Part shown: positions 26,397 through 34,028 of the stretch, in pieces | How the letters are laid out: every line of letters begins with the position of its first letter | Numbering within the stretch: position 1 is the first letter of the stretch | From: an uncultured Niabella sp. | GTDB taxonomy: Bacteria; Bacteroidota; Bacteroidia; Chitinophagales; Chitinophagaceae | Direction of reading: 5' to 3' | Length of the DNA: 64,000 nt | NCBI GenBank assembly: GCA_934486785.1 | Contig: CAKSQK010000004.1 | Location: 1 to 64,000, forward strand | The notes under the pieces: model-generated | Told to the model about the DNA's origin: nothing | Databases searched by the model: none | The model's input: only the letters and a program-made list of their open reading frames with translations | Made by a program: the position numbers and the translations under genes

Positions 26397-26472
26397 TTTG
26401 GTTATAGTTTAGGTGTTGAAAAATTATTTTTGTTTTGTTGCAAACCTGCATGGGCCTGCTGTTTTGTTGATC

Positions 26473-27519
26473 CTATAAATAGATAAAAACCATATTTTTT
26501 TTGATCTCGTATTCAATTTGCGCGGAGATCTTTAATGATTCCATTACATCTTCCAGCTTGTCGTTTTCAAAAGTGCCGGTTATCCTCAGTTCGTCGCTGC
26601 CTGCCCCTGTTATAATGATCCTGACATCGTACCACCGTTCCAGTACCGGGATGATCTCGCCAATCTTCTCATTTTTAAAAACGAGTTTGTTTTGCATCCA
26701 GCCAATTTCCTTTATGTTCTCTTTATCTGTTTCTTCTTCTATTTTTTCAAGACTAAACCCGTTAATGCGCTCCTTGTTTTTGGGCGAAGCCACAGGGTCG
26801 CTATGACCAGGACTTTTAGAAGTGATGATTTTTTCATTGGGACTAAGTAAAACTTTTTTGTTCCGCCCTTTTTCCCGCACGATCACTTCCAGCGAACCGC
26901 TGATGAGCAGTGCTTCTGCCAGCGGATCGGTTTCATAATCTTTCACATTAAAAGTGGTACCCAGCACTTTAATGTCCATTGAATTGGTATGAACAATAAA
27001 CGGCTTGCTTTTGTCTTTAACCACCTCAAAATAAGCTTCGCCAATTAAATAAACATCTCTTGTATGCTTGCCAAAACTGGCGTCGTAACTGATCTTGGTA
27101 TCTGAATTCACCCATACTACTGTACCATCAGGCAATACCAGGTTAGTTCTTGAGGCGCGCTTTGTAACGATCACATTGCTCTGTGCTTCGCCTGCACGAT
27201 TGTTATACCAGTAAAAAGTAGTTACCAATACCAACGCCAGCAGCGAAGCAGCCACCAGCCACCGCAGCCCGGCGCTTTTACCACGTAGTATTTTTTTAGC
27301 AGATTGACCTTTGATCTTGTTTTGAATATTAATAAGGTGCGTATTGGTATTAATTGATTTCACTTGTAAAGGAGCGGCCATCACGTCTGCAATTAGCGTT
27401 TCCAGCCGGGCATACTCCGGGGAGTTTTGCAATAGCTCCTGGAGTTCCTTTTGCTCAGGCAACGTTAGCGCGCCTGACTGCTTTTTTGCAAGTAATTCTA
27501 TAAGCCTGTTTTCGTCCAC
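26473..27519 (-). CDS. FecR-family anti-sigma factor
   Basis: A 348-residue inner-membrane protein. The cytoplasmic N-terminus (about 1-85) would hold the ECF sigma factor. One membrane segment (LRWLVAASLLALVLVTTFYW, about 86-105) is followed by the periplasmic FecR domain: TNLVLPDGTVVWVNSDTKIS and VYLIGEAYFEVVKDKSKPFI. The DUF4974-type tail (ERWYDVRIIIT ... ITGTFENDKLEDVMESLK) resembles the STN fold and should pair with the STN domain of the SusC next door. The start is GTG at 27519. It lies 54 bp downstream of the sigma gene. Confidence 0.93.
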   Translation of the reverse strand: MDENRLIELLAKKQSGALTLPEQKELQELLQNSPEYARLETLIADVMAAPLQVKSINTNTHLINIQNKIKGQSAKKILRGKSAGLRWLVAASLLALVLVTTFYWYNNRAGEAQSNVIVTKRASRTNLVLPDGTVVWVNSDTKISYDASFGKHTRDVYLIGEAYFEVVKDKSKPFIVHTNSMDIKVLGTTFNVKDYETDPLAEALLISGSLEVIVREKGRNKKVLLSPNEKIITSKSPGHSDPVASPKNKERINGFSLEKIEEETDKENIKEIGWMQNKLVFKNEKIGEIIPVLERWYDVRIIITGAGSDELRITGTFENDKLEDVMESLKISAQIEYEIKKNMVFIYL

Positions 27520-27573
27520 TAAAAGAAAGACAATAAAACAGGGCAGGCATACTTACTGGGATCGAAACTTTTT

Positions 27574-28173
27574 TTACGCGTTTTTGCGTGTTTGCCCGGC
27601 AAGGTAGTCTGCAAACAAAACTTTAAGGGTACCGGCAATAGATTGGATGGCGCGGGTCATGTGGGTATTTACGGTTTTGGGAGATATGGCCAGCAACTGC
27701 GCCACTTCGCTGTACTTCATGCCTTCTTCTTTGATCAGCCTGAACACGAGGCGAGTTTTTGGCGGCAACGTATTGATCACATCTGCGATGGCTTTCAAAT
27801 TCTCTTTAGAGATCAGTTCCAAGTCGGGAGTTTTAAAAGAAACAGCGTCAGCATCGCCCCAGTCAGCAGGCATGTCAAACATTCTGGCCGTGCGGTAACT
27901 TTTACTTTTTAAATAATTAATGGAGGCGTGTTTAACAGCGGTATACAAATAATTTGCAAGGTTGTTGATGGTGAGTAAGATGTTACGGCTCTCCCATAAT
28001 TTCACCAACACATCTTCAACTATCTCTTCAGACACATGCCTGTCTTGTGTAATATTAGCAGAAAACGATAGCAGCCCCGGAAAAAAATGGCGGATCAATT
28101 GGGCAAAAGCGCCTTCGTCATTTTCTTCAGACACCAGCCTGGTCAGTTCACTGATAGTTTTTCCATTGATCAT
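27574..28173 (-). CDS. ECF-family RNA polymerase sigma factor
   Basis: A 199-residue sigma-70-like factor. Region 2 is at about 20-90 (AEEIVEDVLVKLWE-type helix: SEEIVEDVLVKLWESRN, then NLANYLYTAVKHASINYLKS) and region 4 at about 135-185 (LPPKTRLVFRLIKEEGMKYS, then EVAQLLAISPKTVNTHMTRA). This is the Bacteroidetes group usually found with FecR. It is the first gene of the locus, and probably directs transcription of the susC-susD genes when FecR releases it. Confidence 0.94.
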   Translation of the reverse strand: MINGKTISELTRLVSEENDEGAFAQLIRHFFPGLLSFSANITQDRHVSEEIVEDVLVKLWESRNILLTINNLANYLYTAVKHASINYLKSKSYRTARMFDMPADWGDADAVSFKTPDLELISKENLKAIADVINTLPPKTRLVFRLIKEEGMKYSEVAQLLAISPKTVNTHMTRAIQSIAGTLKVLFADYLAGQTRKNA

Positions 28174-28478
28174 TTAAACGCTGCCGTATTATAAAGGGTA
28201 AAGCCTGTGGGCACGAACAAATTTTTTCTAAAAGTAGTATTTTTCTGAAATCTTCCCTTTGCCTTTATAAAAACGCAAACGGAACAGTGTTGTTACAAGG
28301 CTTTTAGCAATCAATATCACATTGTCAGTTCTTATGGCAGTTAGCCTGCACTGTATGCTGAAAAAATTTCAGGAATAATGCAAAAATTTCATTAAAACCC
28401 GCTGTGGCAAAGGGTTTGATGCCTATGATGCGAAAGCTTGCAACACCTGCAAGACTAATGAATTTGTTAACCCTAAAA
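28174..28478. other. Divergent promoter region between the sigma factor and hsp20 genes
   Basis: No gene supported. This stretch must hold the promoters of both the minus-strand sigma/FecR/Sus operon and the plus-strand small heat-shock gene. I found no perfect TAnnTTTG box and no clear heat-shock inverted repeat (CIRCE type). Confidence 0.4.
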
Positions 28479-28485
28479 AAGGAGG
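28479..28485 (+). promoter_or_regulatory. Strong Shine-Dalgarno of the small heat-shock gene
   Basis: AAGGAGG lies 5 bases before ATG 28491. It is the best anti-16S match I saw at any start in the window, and it fixes this start against the upstream in-frame ATG at 28404. Genes of this phylum usually lack such a site. Confidence 0.75.
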
Positions 28486-28490
28486 ATGTT

Positions 28491-28946
28491 ATGTCACTAA
28501 TCAAATGGCAGGGAAACAGAGGCTCCTGGCCGGTACTTTCCCGATTGTTCGACGATTTTTGGAATGATACTTCTTTTGACTGGAACAACAGAAACTTTTC
28601 ATCCACCAGCACAACCATTCCATCTGTAAACATTAAAGAAACTGAAAATGACTACGAGGTTGAGATGGCTGCGCCAGGTATGAAAAAAGAAGATTTTAAA
28701 ATTACCCTTGATGGAAATCTTCTGATGATCTCTTCTGAAAAACGCTCTGATAATGAAGAGCAAAATGAACAGTATACCCGCAAAGAGTTCAGCTACCAAT
28801 CCTTCCAACGCAGTTTTCAGCTTCCTAAAGATGTTGTGGATGAAGAAAGCATACAAGCCAGGTATGAAAATGGTGTGCTAAGGCTGATCGTTCCCAAAAA
28901 AGAAGAAGCCAAAAAGAAAGCGCCGAGAACTATTGAGATCGGCTAA
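28491..28946 (+). CDS. Hsp20/alpha-crystallin small heat-shock protein
   Basis: A 151-residue ATP-independent holdase that keeps unfolding proteins soluble. The N-terminal arm is rich in Trp and Phe (LFDDFWNDTSFDW). The alpha-crystallin domain covers about 45-140, with IKETENDYEVEMAAPGMKKE, FKITLDGNLLMISSEK and the closing GVLRLIVPKKE. The basic tail ends in AP-R-TIEIG, with an I-x-I assembly motif. Start chosen by the strong ribosome site. Confidence 0.92.
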   Translation: MSLIKWQGNRGSWPVLSRLFDDFWNDTSFDWNNRNFSSTSTTIPSVNIKETENDYEVEMAAPGMKKEDFKITLDGNLLMISSEKRSDNEEQNEQYTRKEFSYQSFQRSFQLPKDVVDEESIQARYENGVLRLIVPKKEEAKKKAPRTIEIG

Positions 28947-29000
28947 TGATCAAACTGCGCACAAGCTGTTGTGCGCAGTTTCTTTTACTTTTGCAGCCTG

Positions 29001-29657
29001 ATGAGAAATGATACCGGAAAGGAAATAATTTGTAGCGGAGAAAAACTGTTGCTCACCAATTTAAAGGCGGCTTACTGGCCTGCCCATAATACTTTAATAC
29101 TGGCTGACCTTCACCTGGGCAAATCGGCTTATTTTAGAAACAATGGCATCGCTATCCCATCCACCGTGATGACCGGCGACCTCAAAAGATTATCTTCTCT
29201 CATTCAGTCATTCAATGCAGAAAAGCTGATCGTGGTTGGCGATATGTTTCACCACAGCTACAATGCTGATGTGAACCTGTTTAAAGAATGGAGATCGCAA
29301 TACCAATCGCTGGAAATTGAACTGGTACCCGGTAATCACGACAAGCTGCTGGAAATAGACTATCAGCACCTGCAAATTAATGTTACCGGTGAGCGGCATG
29401 TGGCAGCGCCCTTTCTTTTTGAGCACGCCCCCACTGCAACCTGCAATGATTACTTCACCATTTCAGGGCACGTGCACCCTGGCTATTTAATGGAAGGAAA
29501 AGCAAGGCAGGCCATGCGGCTTCCGTGTTTTATAAAGTCTGGCAACCATCTTATATTGCCTTCCTTTAGCGCGTTTACGGGGCTATATACAGGTTATGAA
29601 AAAAAAGAAGGCGACAGTTATTTTGTAATAGGTGGCAATAAAGTTTTTTGCATTTAG
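29001..29657 (+). CDS. pdeM: Ligase-associated DNA damage response endonuclease PdeM (metallophosphoesterase)
   Basis: A 218-residue calcineurin-type metallophosphoesterase. Metal-binding motifs are DLHLGKSAYFR (Asp-x-His), GDMFHH, PGNHD and GHVHPG. The combination DLHLGK with GNHD and the family length matches PdeM, part of a DNA repair group with an ATP-dependent ligase, a helicase and an exonuclease-like protein in other bacteria. None of those partners lies next to it here. I chose ATG 29001 (MRNDTGKE); an in-frame ATG at 28971 is closer to hsp20 but leaves a less family-like start. Confidence 0.8.
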   Translation: MRNDTGKEIICSGEKLLLTNLKAAYWPAHNTLILADLHLGKSAYFRNNGIAIPSTVMTGDLKRLSSLIQSFNAEKLIVVGDMFHHSYNADVNLFKEWRSQYQSLEIELVPGNHDKLLEIDYQHLQINVTGERHVAAPFLFEHAPTATCNDYFTISGHVHPGYLMEGKARQAMRLPCFIKSGNHLILPSFSAFTGLYTGYEKKEGDSYFVIGGNKVFCI

Positions 29658-29709
29658 CACGCTGGTGTGTTTGGCATAGTATTTTGGGTTGAATCATAAA
29701 TTTATTATC

Positions 29710-29916
29710 ATGAATGCAGGTACAAACAAACCCACAGATCCGATAAAAGTCGATAAAGAGGTTCAGCAAAGTAAAGATCCTAAAATAGACCAGGATGTGC
29801 CGGGCTTTCCGCACAAACCTTCTTCAGAAGAGGAACTGAATGAAAAGGATCCGCATCCCAAAGCCTACGACAGAGATGTGGTGGACGGCGGGCCAGACCA
29901 GGCAAAACATTCCTGA
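29710..29916 (+). CDS. Small acidic, disordered protein of unknown function
   Basis: A 68-residue protein rich in Lys, Asp, Glu and Pro, with no predicted membrane segment and no globular core (NKPTDPIKVDKEVQQ, then DQDVPGFPHKPSSEEELNEK). Similar hydrophilic small proteins are common in this phylum and some are stress-linked, but I do not recognise this one. The start is ATG 29710 rather than the upstream in-frame TTG. A terminator follows directly. Confidence 0.6.
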   Translation: MNAGTNKPTDPIKVDKEVQQSKDPKIDQDVPGFPHKPSSEEELNEKDPHPKAYDRDVVDGGPDQAKHS

Positions 29917-29925
29917 TAAAAAATA

Positions 29926-29953
29926 AAGCTGCCAGATAGCAGCTTCATTTTTT
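29926..29953. terminator. Bidirectional terminator
   Basis: AAGCTGC (29926-29932) pairs with GCAGCTT (29939-29945), followed by CATTTTTTT on the plus strand and preceded by an A-run that serves the minus strand. It separates two convergent genes. Confidence 0.75.
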
Positions 29954-30300
29954 TATCCAAATAGCTCTTCCATTTCCCTTTCATTGGTGGGTATCTTTTT
30001 GATAAAATCATCAAACTCCGGCCCGTCGTGATTGCGATAAGCGCCGTAAGAATCCAGAATATAGCCAATATCGCCTTCTTTATCTTCCACAATAAGCATA
30101 ATAGCATTATCATCAGGGTTCGACTCGCCTTCATACCTGAAATTTTTTATTATCAGAAGGTCTTCAGGATTGTATGTTTTGCCCAGGTTTACTGATACCA
30201 TTTCTTTGTTCTCATTCATTTCAATAGGATTATCAAACCCTTTTTCCCTAATTCTATTAAGTACCTGGCTTAAGGTAATCATTTGCGAATTATCTTTCAT
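29953..30300 (-). CDS. Conserved small cytosolic protein
   Basis: Up to 115 residues; the family-like part begins at MITLSQVLNRIREKGF. It resembles a group of ~100-residue Bacteroidota proteins (sequence style: LR.RGY..DF.L ... FRFEG.SNPDD..ILY.I ... LVDAYGVY), which databases sometimes mislabel as phosphoribosylpyrophosphate synthetase. Here the matching stretch is FRYEGESNPDDNAIMLIVED, then ILDSYGAY. It has no transferase motif, so I leave the function open. Start ATG 30300 is the first; ATG 30282 is possible. Confidence 0.65.
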   Translation of the reverse strand: MKDNSQMITLSQVLNRIREKGFDNPIEMNENKEMVSVNLGKTYNPEDLLIIKNFRYEGESNPDDNAIMLIVEDKEGDIGYILDSYGAYRNHDGPEFDDFIKKIPTNEREMEELFG

Positions 30301-30371
30301 TGTTTGCAGTTTAGATGTTACAAAATATATTTACTAACCCAACGCACAAACCAAGCCAAAAAATACGCTGT

Positions 30372-30403
30372 TTTGTTTTACGCCGCTTAGTCGTTTACCT
30401 TTG
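30372..30403 (+). promoter_or_regulatory. murB promoter, near-perfect Bacteroidota type
   Basis: TTTG (30372-30375), a 20-base spacer and TACCTTTG (30396-30403), an exact TAnnTTTG box. Transcription should start near 30410. This rules out the in-frame TTG at 30401 as the murB start and supports GTG 30425. Confidence 0.65.
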
Positions 30404-30424
30404 GGGGTAAGTGAAATTTTAAAA

Positions 30425-31441
30425 GTGCAAATCATTCAAAACATATCGCTAAAGGCATTCAACACTTTTGGCATTGATGTAACCGCCGCTTATTTTACCG
30501 GTGTTTCTTCAACTACCGAATTAAAAGAAGCGCTTGCATGGTGCCGGCAGAAAAATATTGAGCCGCTTATTTTGGGCGGTGGCAGCAATGTTCTTTTTAC
30601 AAGAAATTTCAATGGCATGGTCATTAAAAATTCCATTCCCGGCATTTCAATCGTTCAGGAAGATGATGAGCATGTGTATGTAAAAGTTGGGGCGGGCGTG
30701 CTTTGGCATGATGTGGTTTTGTATTGCCTTGAAAATAATTTTGCAGGCGTGGAAAACCTTGCGCTCATTCCCGGCTTTGCCGGCGCTTCTCCCATGCAAA
30801 ACATAGGCGCTTACGGCGTAGAGATAAAAGAAGTTTTTCATGAGCTGGGCGCCATAAACAGGTTTGAACTCAGCCATACAATATTTAATAACGCGGCCTG
30901 CGAATTTGGCTACCGCGAAAGTGTTTTTAAAAATAGATACAAGGATCAGTTCGTTATTACAGATGTTACTTACAGGCTTAACAAAACGCCGCGCTTTCAT
31001 ATAGAATACGGCGCGCTTCGCCAGCAACTTGAGCAGGATGGAATAACCGAATTAAGCATCAGGGCTATTGCGGATGCCGTTATTCGCATCAGGTCTTCCA
31101 AATTGCCCAACCCTGCAAACATTGGCAACGCTGGAAGCTTTTTTAAAAATCCTTCCATACCTCCGGCACAATTTGAAATACTGAAAGAAAATTTTCCCGG
31201 CGTGGTAAGTTACCCGAATGATGACGGCACCATAAAAATTGCCGCCGCGTGGCTGATAGAACAATGCGGCTTTAAAGGGGTTAAGCACGGCGATGCAGGA
31301 GTGCATGAAAAGCAGGCATTGGTTTTGGTGAATTATGGCAATGCCACCGGCCAGGAAATCCTGGCCTTATGTCATGAAATTAAAGAAGCTATTTTGAAAA
31401 AGTTTGACGTAGTGCTGATGCCCGAAGTAAATATTATTTAA
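30425..31441 (+). CDS. murB: UDP-N-acetylenolpyruvoylglucosamine reductase
   Basis: An FAD enzyme that reduces the enolpyruvyl ether to make UDP-N-acetylmuramate for peptidoglycan. The 338-residue protein is type I (with the Tyr-containing insertion). Motifs: NTFGI at the start, FAD-binding LGGGSNVLFT, IPGFAGASPMQNIGAYGVEI, FGYRESVFKN, SFFKNP (proton-donor Ser) and AAWLIEQCGFKG. The start is GTG 30425 (reads QIIQNISLKAFNTFGI after the start residue), supported by the promoter position. Confidence 0.93.
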   Translation: MQIIQNISLKAFNTFGIDVTAAYFTGVSSTTELKEALAWCRQKNIEPLILGGGSNVLFTRNFNGMVIKNSIPGISIVQEDDEHVYVKVGAGVLWHDVVLYCLENNFAGVENLALIPGFAGASPMQNIGAYGVEIKEVFHELGAINRFELSHTIFNNAACEFGYRESVFKNRYKDQFVITDVTYRLNKTPRFHIEYGALRQQLEQDGITELSIRAIADAVIRIRSSKLPNPANIGNAGSFFKNPSIPPAQFEILKENFPGVVSYPNDDGTIKIAAAWLIEQCGFKGVKHGDAGVHEKQALVLVNYGNATGQEILALCHEIKEAILKKFDVVLMPEVNII

Positions 31442-31467
31442 ATATGAATAAAAGACAACAAAGGCAC

Positions 31468-31475
31468 TATATTTG
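31468..31475 (+). promoter_or_regulatory. -7 box of the outer-membrane protein gene
   Basis: TATATTTG is an exact TAnnTTTG match, 47 bp before the ATG at 31522. I see no clear TTTG at -33, so this rests on the one box. Confidence 0.4.
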
Positions 31476-31521
31476 ATTAACAGACATAACTTTTTAAAAT
31501 TGAATTTATAAAACACATCGT

Positions 31522-32205
31522 ATGAAAAGAAAAATACTATTAACTGCCTTTACGGTTTTAACTGCAGCCACTTTATTTGCGCAAAGAGATTTTTACGGAC
31601 GCCCCTTCAGGCTGGGCTTTAAGGTAGACCCTGTATTTGTAAACAACCTGAGTCCGAAAGAAAATGGTATGGAAAAAAGCGGCAGCGGGTTTGGCATCAA
31701 CTATGGTTTGATGGCTGATGTGATGTTTAGCGACGGCCGCGGCGCTTTTGCCACCGGTGTGGAAGTGGCTCATGCTTCATCAAAACTGGAATACATTGAC
31801 AATGACGGGTTGTATGGTAAAGGCGATTACAAGATCAATTTACAATACCTGCAAATACCGCTTAGCGTAAAATTAAAAACAAACCCCATGGAAACCGGCA
31901 CGCGGTTTTGGGGCCAGTTTGGTACTTATTTAGGTGCTCTTTTGGGTTCAAGGGCTGATTATACGCCTGGCAGCGGCTCAACCAGCGCCGCGGTAAGCAA
32001 CGCTAAAATTATGAACGCTACCAACAAAGTAAATATGGGCTTACTGTTAGGCGCAGGCATTCAGCACCCTGTTGCAGAAAGAACCGACCTGTACCTGGGC
32101 CTTGGTTTTGAAAACGGTTTTACCGACATTACTTCCAACAATGACTGGAACGACGGAAAAGTGAACCTGAACCGCTGGGCGCTGCGCCTGGGTGTATTCT
32201 TCTAA
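31522..32205 (+). CDS. Outer-membrane beta-barrel protein (PorT/OMP_b-brl-like)
   Basis: A 227-residue protein with a signal peptide cleaved after LFAQ (about 20) and a barrel pattern of alternating strands with glycine-rich turns (GINYGLMADVMF, YLQIPLSVKLK, GQFGTYLGALLG, MGLLLGAGIQ, WALRLGVFF). The last residue is Phe, as is usual for barrels inserted by BamA. Such proteins are common in this phylum and are often of unknown function. It stands alone with its own promoter and terminator. Confidence 0.75.
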   Translation: MKRKILLTAFTVLTAATLFAQRDFYGRPFRLGFKVDPVFVNNLSPKENGMEKSGSGFGINYGLMADVMFSDGRGAFATGVEVAHASSKLEYIDNDGLYGKGDYKINLQYLQIPLSVKLKTNPMETGTRFWGQFGTYLGALLGSRADYTPGSGSTSAAVSNAKIMNATNKVNMGLLLGAGIQHPVAERTDLYLGLGFENGFTDITSNNDWNDGKVNLNRWALRLGVFF

Positions 32206-32233
32206 AAAATATTGTTATAGTTAAGTAAAGCAG

Positions 32234-32262
32234 GGCCGTGACAGATGTTGCGGCCTTTTTTG
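32234..32262 (+). terminator. Terminator of the outer-membrane protein gene
   Basis: GGCCG (32234-32238) pairs with CGGCC (32251-32255); six T follow. Confidence 0.65.
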
Positions 32263-32298
32263 TAATTTTAAAAAACATATTTTTTAAATCCCTGCTAT

Positions 32299-33930
32299 AT
32301 GAAACTGTTTTACTGTTATTTACTTGCCCTTGTTGTTGCAAGCGCCGCCTGCCGCAAGCAACCTGTGCAAAAGGCCGATATGGAGATCACACCTTCCGAA
32401 ATATATGTTCCAAATGATAAAAAATATACAAAGCAACTTACGGCAACTGTTAAAAATGCACCGGCTGGCGTAACCCTTACCTGGTCATCAGCCAATACAT
32501 CAATAGCCAACGTAAACCAACAGGGTTTTATAGCCGGCCTGGCTCCGGGCATTACAGAAATAACTGCCAGTGCTTCCATAGGCGGTGCTTCGGCTAAAAT
32601 AAAAGTGGTGGTGTATGATACGCTGGATTATAAGTTCAGGCTTGTGCTAAAAAACAAGGGCCCTGTACCACATTCACTTAATAATCCTTCGGCCTATTTA
32701 TCAGCCCGCTCTATTGCCAGGAGAAATAAAATGGGCATTGCCATTGATTCATCAGACATTCCTATTTCTCCACAATACCTTTCGCAAATAGAAAATGCAG
32801 GCGGAAAAATTGTTGCCATAAGCAAGTGGTTAAAAACCGTAAGCGTTCACTGCCATGATGCCGCCACGCATGACAGGTTAAAGGCATTGCCTTTTGTTTT
32901 GGATGGACAACTGGTGTGGACCGGTAAAAAAGATACGGCAGCATTTTTTAGAAAAACGATTACCGCAACCGTTGCCACCCCTCCGCGCAGTGTACACACA
33001 CAGGAAACATACGGCGATGCATGGTATAACATCAGCATTGCCAAAGGGCAGTTTTTACACAACGCGGGCTATAAAGGCAATGGCATGCAAATAGCAGTGT
33101 TGGACGCGGGTTTTACCAATTTAAAAAACAATCCCGCGCTCAGCAACATAAATATATTAGGCGCTAAATCTTTTGTGCATGAAAAAACTGATCCGTACGC
33201 AACAGGCAATCACGGCGTGTATGTTACATCCTGCATGGCAACGAACCGGCCGGGGACTTATATAGGCACTGCACCCGAAGCCGGTTACTGGCTGTTTATG
33301 ACCGAAGACGAATCTTCCGAATACCCGATAGAGGAAGACTACTGGGTAGCCGCTTTGGAATATGCCGACAGCGCAGGTGTGGATGTGGCAAATACCTCTT
33401 TGGGTTACCGCGAGTACGATGCACCGGCCCGCTCTCATACATATGGCGATTTGGACGGCAGAACCACGCAGGCAGCAAAGGGTGCCATGTTTGGGGCAGC
33501 AAAAGGAATGGTGCTGGTGGTATCGGCAGGCAACCAGGCCAGTTTTGTGGGCACGCCTGCAGACTCGCCGGATGTTTTGAGCGTGGGCGCTATTGACAGG
33601 AGCCTGAACATTGCCGGTTTCAGCTCCTTTGGTATAACGGTTGATGGCCGCATTAAACCAGATGTGGTGGCTTTGGGCGCGCGTACGGCAGTGATTGATC
33701 TTGCGGGCAATTCCGTTCAGGGCAGCGGCACCTCATTTGCCGGGCCGGTAATGTGCGGGCTGGCGGCCTGCCTGTGGCAGGCTTATCCAAAACTTACAAA
33801 CAGGGAAGTCATTACAACCATTATCCAGTCATCCAACAGGTATGCCGCGCCGTTGCTGCCTTATGGCTATGGATTGCCGGATATGGAAAAAGCCATGCAA
33901 ATAGCAGCAATACTTACCGCTGGCAGATAA
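32299..33930 (+). CDS. Surface or periplasmic subtilisin-like serine protease (S8) with Ig-like domain
   Basis: A 543-residue lipoprotein. The lipobox is ASAAC followed by RKQP. A bacterial Ig-like (Big_2) domain covers about 28-108 (VTLTWSSANTSIANVNQQGF). A propeptide-like region comes next, then the S8 domain with Asp269 (AVLDAGF), His305 (GNHGVYV) and Ser479 (GSGTSFAGP), correctly spaced. The triad is complete. No type 9 secretion sorting domain is visible at the C-terminus. The Cys anchor suggests export to the outer envelope; substrates are unknown. Confidence 0.88.
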   Translation: MKLFYCYLLALVVASAACRKQPVQKADMEITPSEIYVPNDKKYTKQLTATVKNAPAGVTLTWSSANTSIANVNQQGFIAGLAPGITEITASASIGGASAKIKVVVYDTLDYKFRLVLKNKGPVPHSLNNPSAYLSARSIARRNKMGIAIDSSDIPISPQYLSQIENAGGKIVAISKWLKTVSVHCHDAATHDRLKALPFVLDGQLVWTGKKDTAAFFRKTITATVATPPRSVHTQETYGDAWYNISIAKGQFLHNAGYKGNGMQIAVLDAGFTNLKNNPALSNINILGAKSFVHEKTDPYATGNHGVYVTSCMATNRPGTYIGTAPEAGYWLFMTEDESSEYPIEEDYWVAALEYADSAGVDVANTSLGYREYDAPARSHTYGDLDGRTTQAAKGAMFGAAKGMVLVVSAGNQASFVGTPADSPDVLSVGAIDRSLNIAGFSSFGITVDGRIKPDVVALGARTAVIDLAGNSVQGSGTSFAGPVMCGLAACLWQAYPKLTNREVITTIIQSSNRYAAPLLPYGYGLPDMEKAMQIAAILTAGR

Positions 33931-34028
33931 AAATTGGTAGCGATAGAAAGTATTATAAGGTAATATGCAGATTTAAGCGGATTCCTGCTTATTTTCGCTC
34001 TCATTGTCATTGATTAAAACTAAAAACT

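Noticed and set aside
29953..30300. Annotation as phosphoribosylpyrophosphate synthetase
   Set aside because: Short relatives sometimes carry that name, but the protein lacks the PRPP-synthetase domains and is a third of their length.
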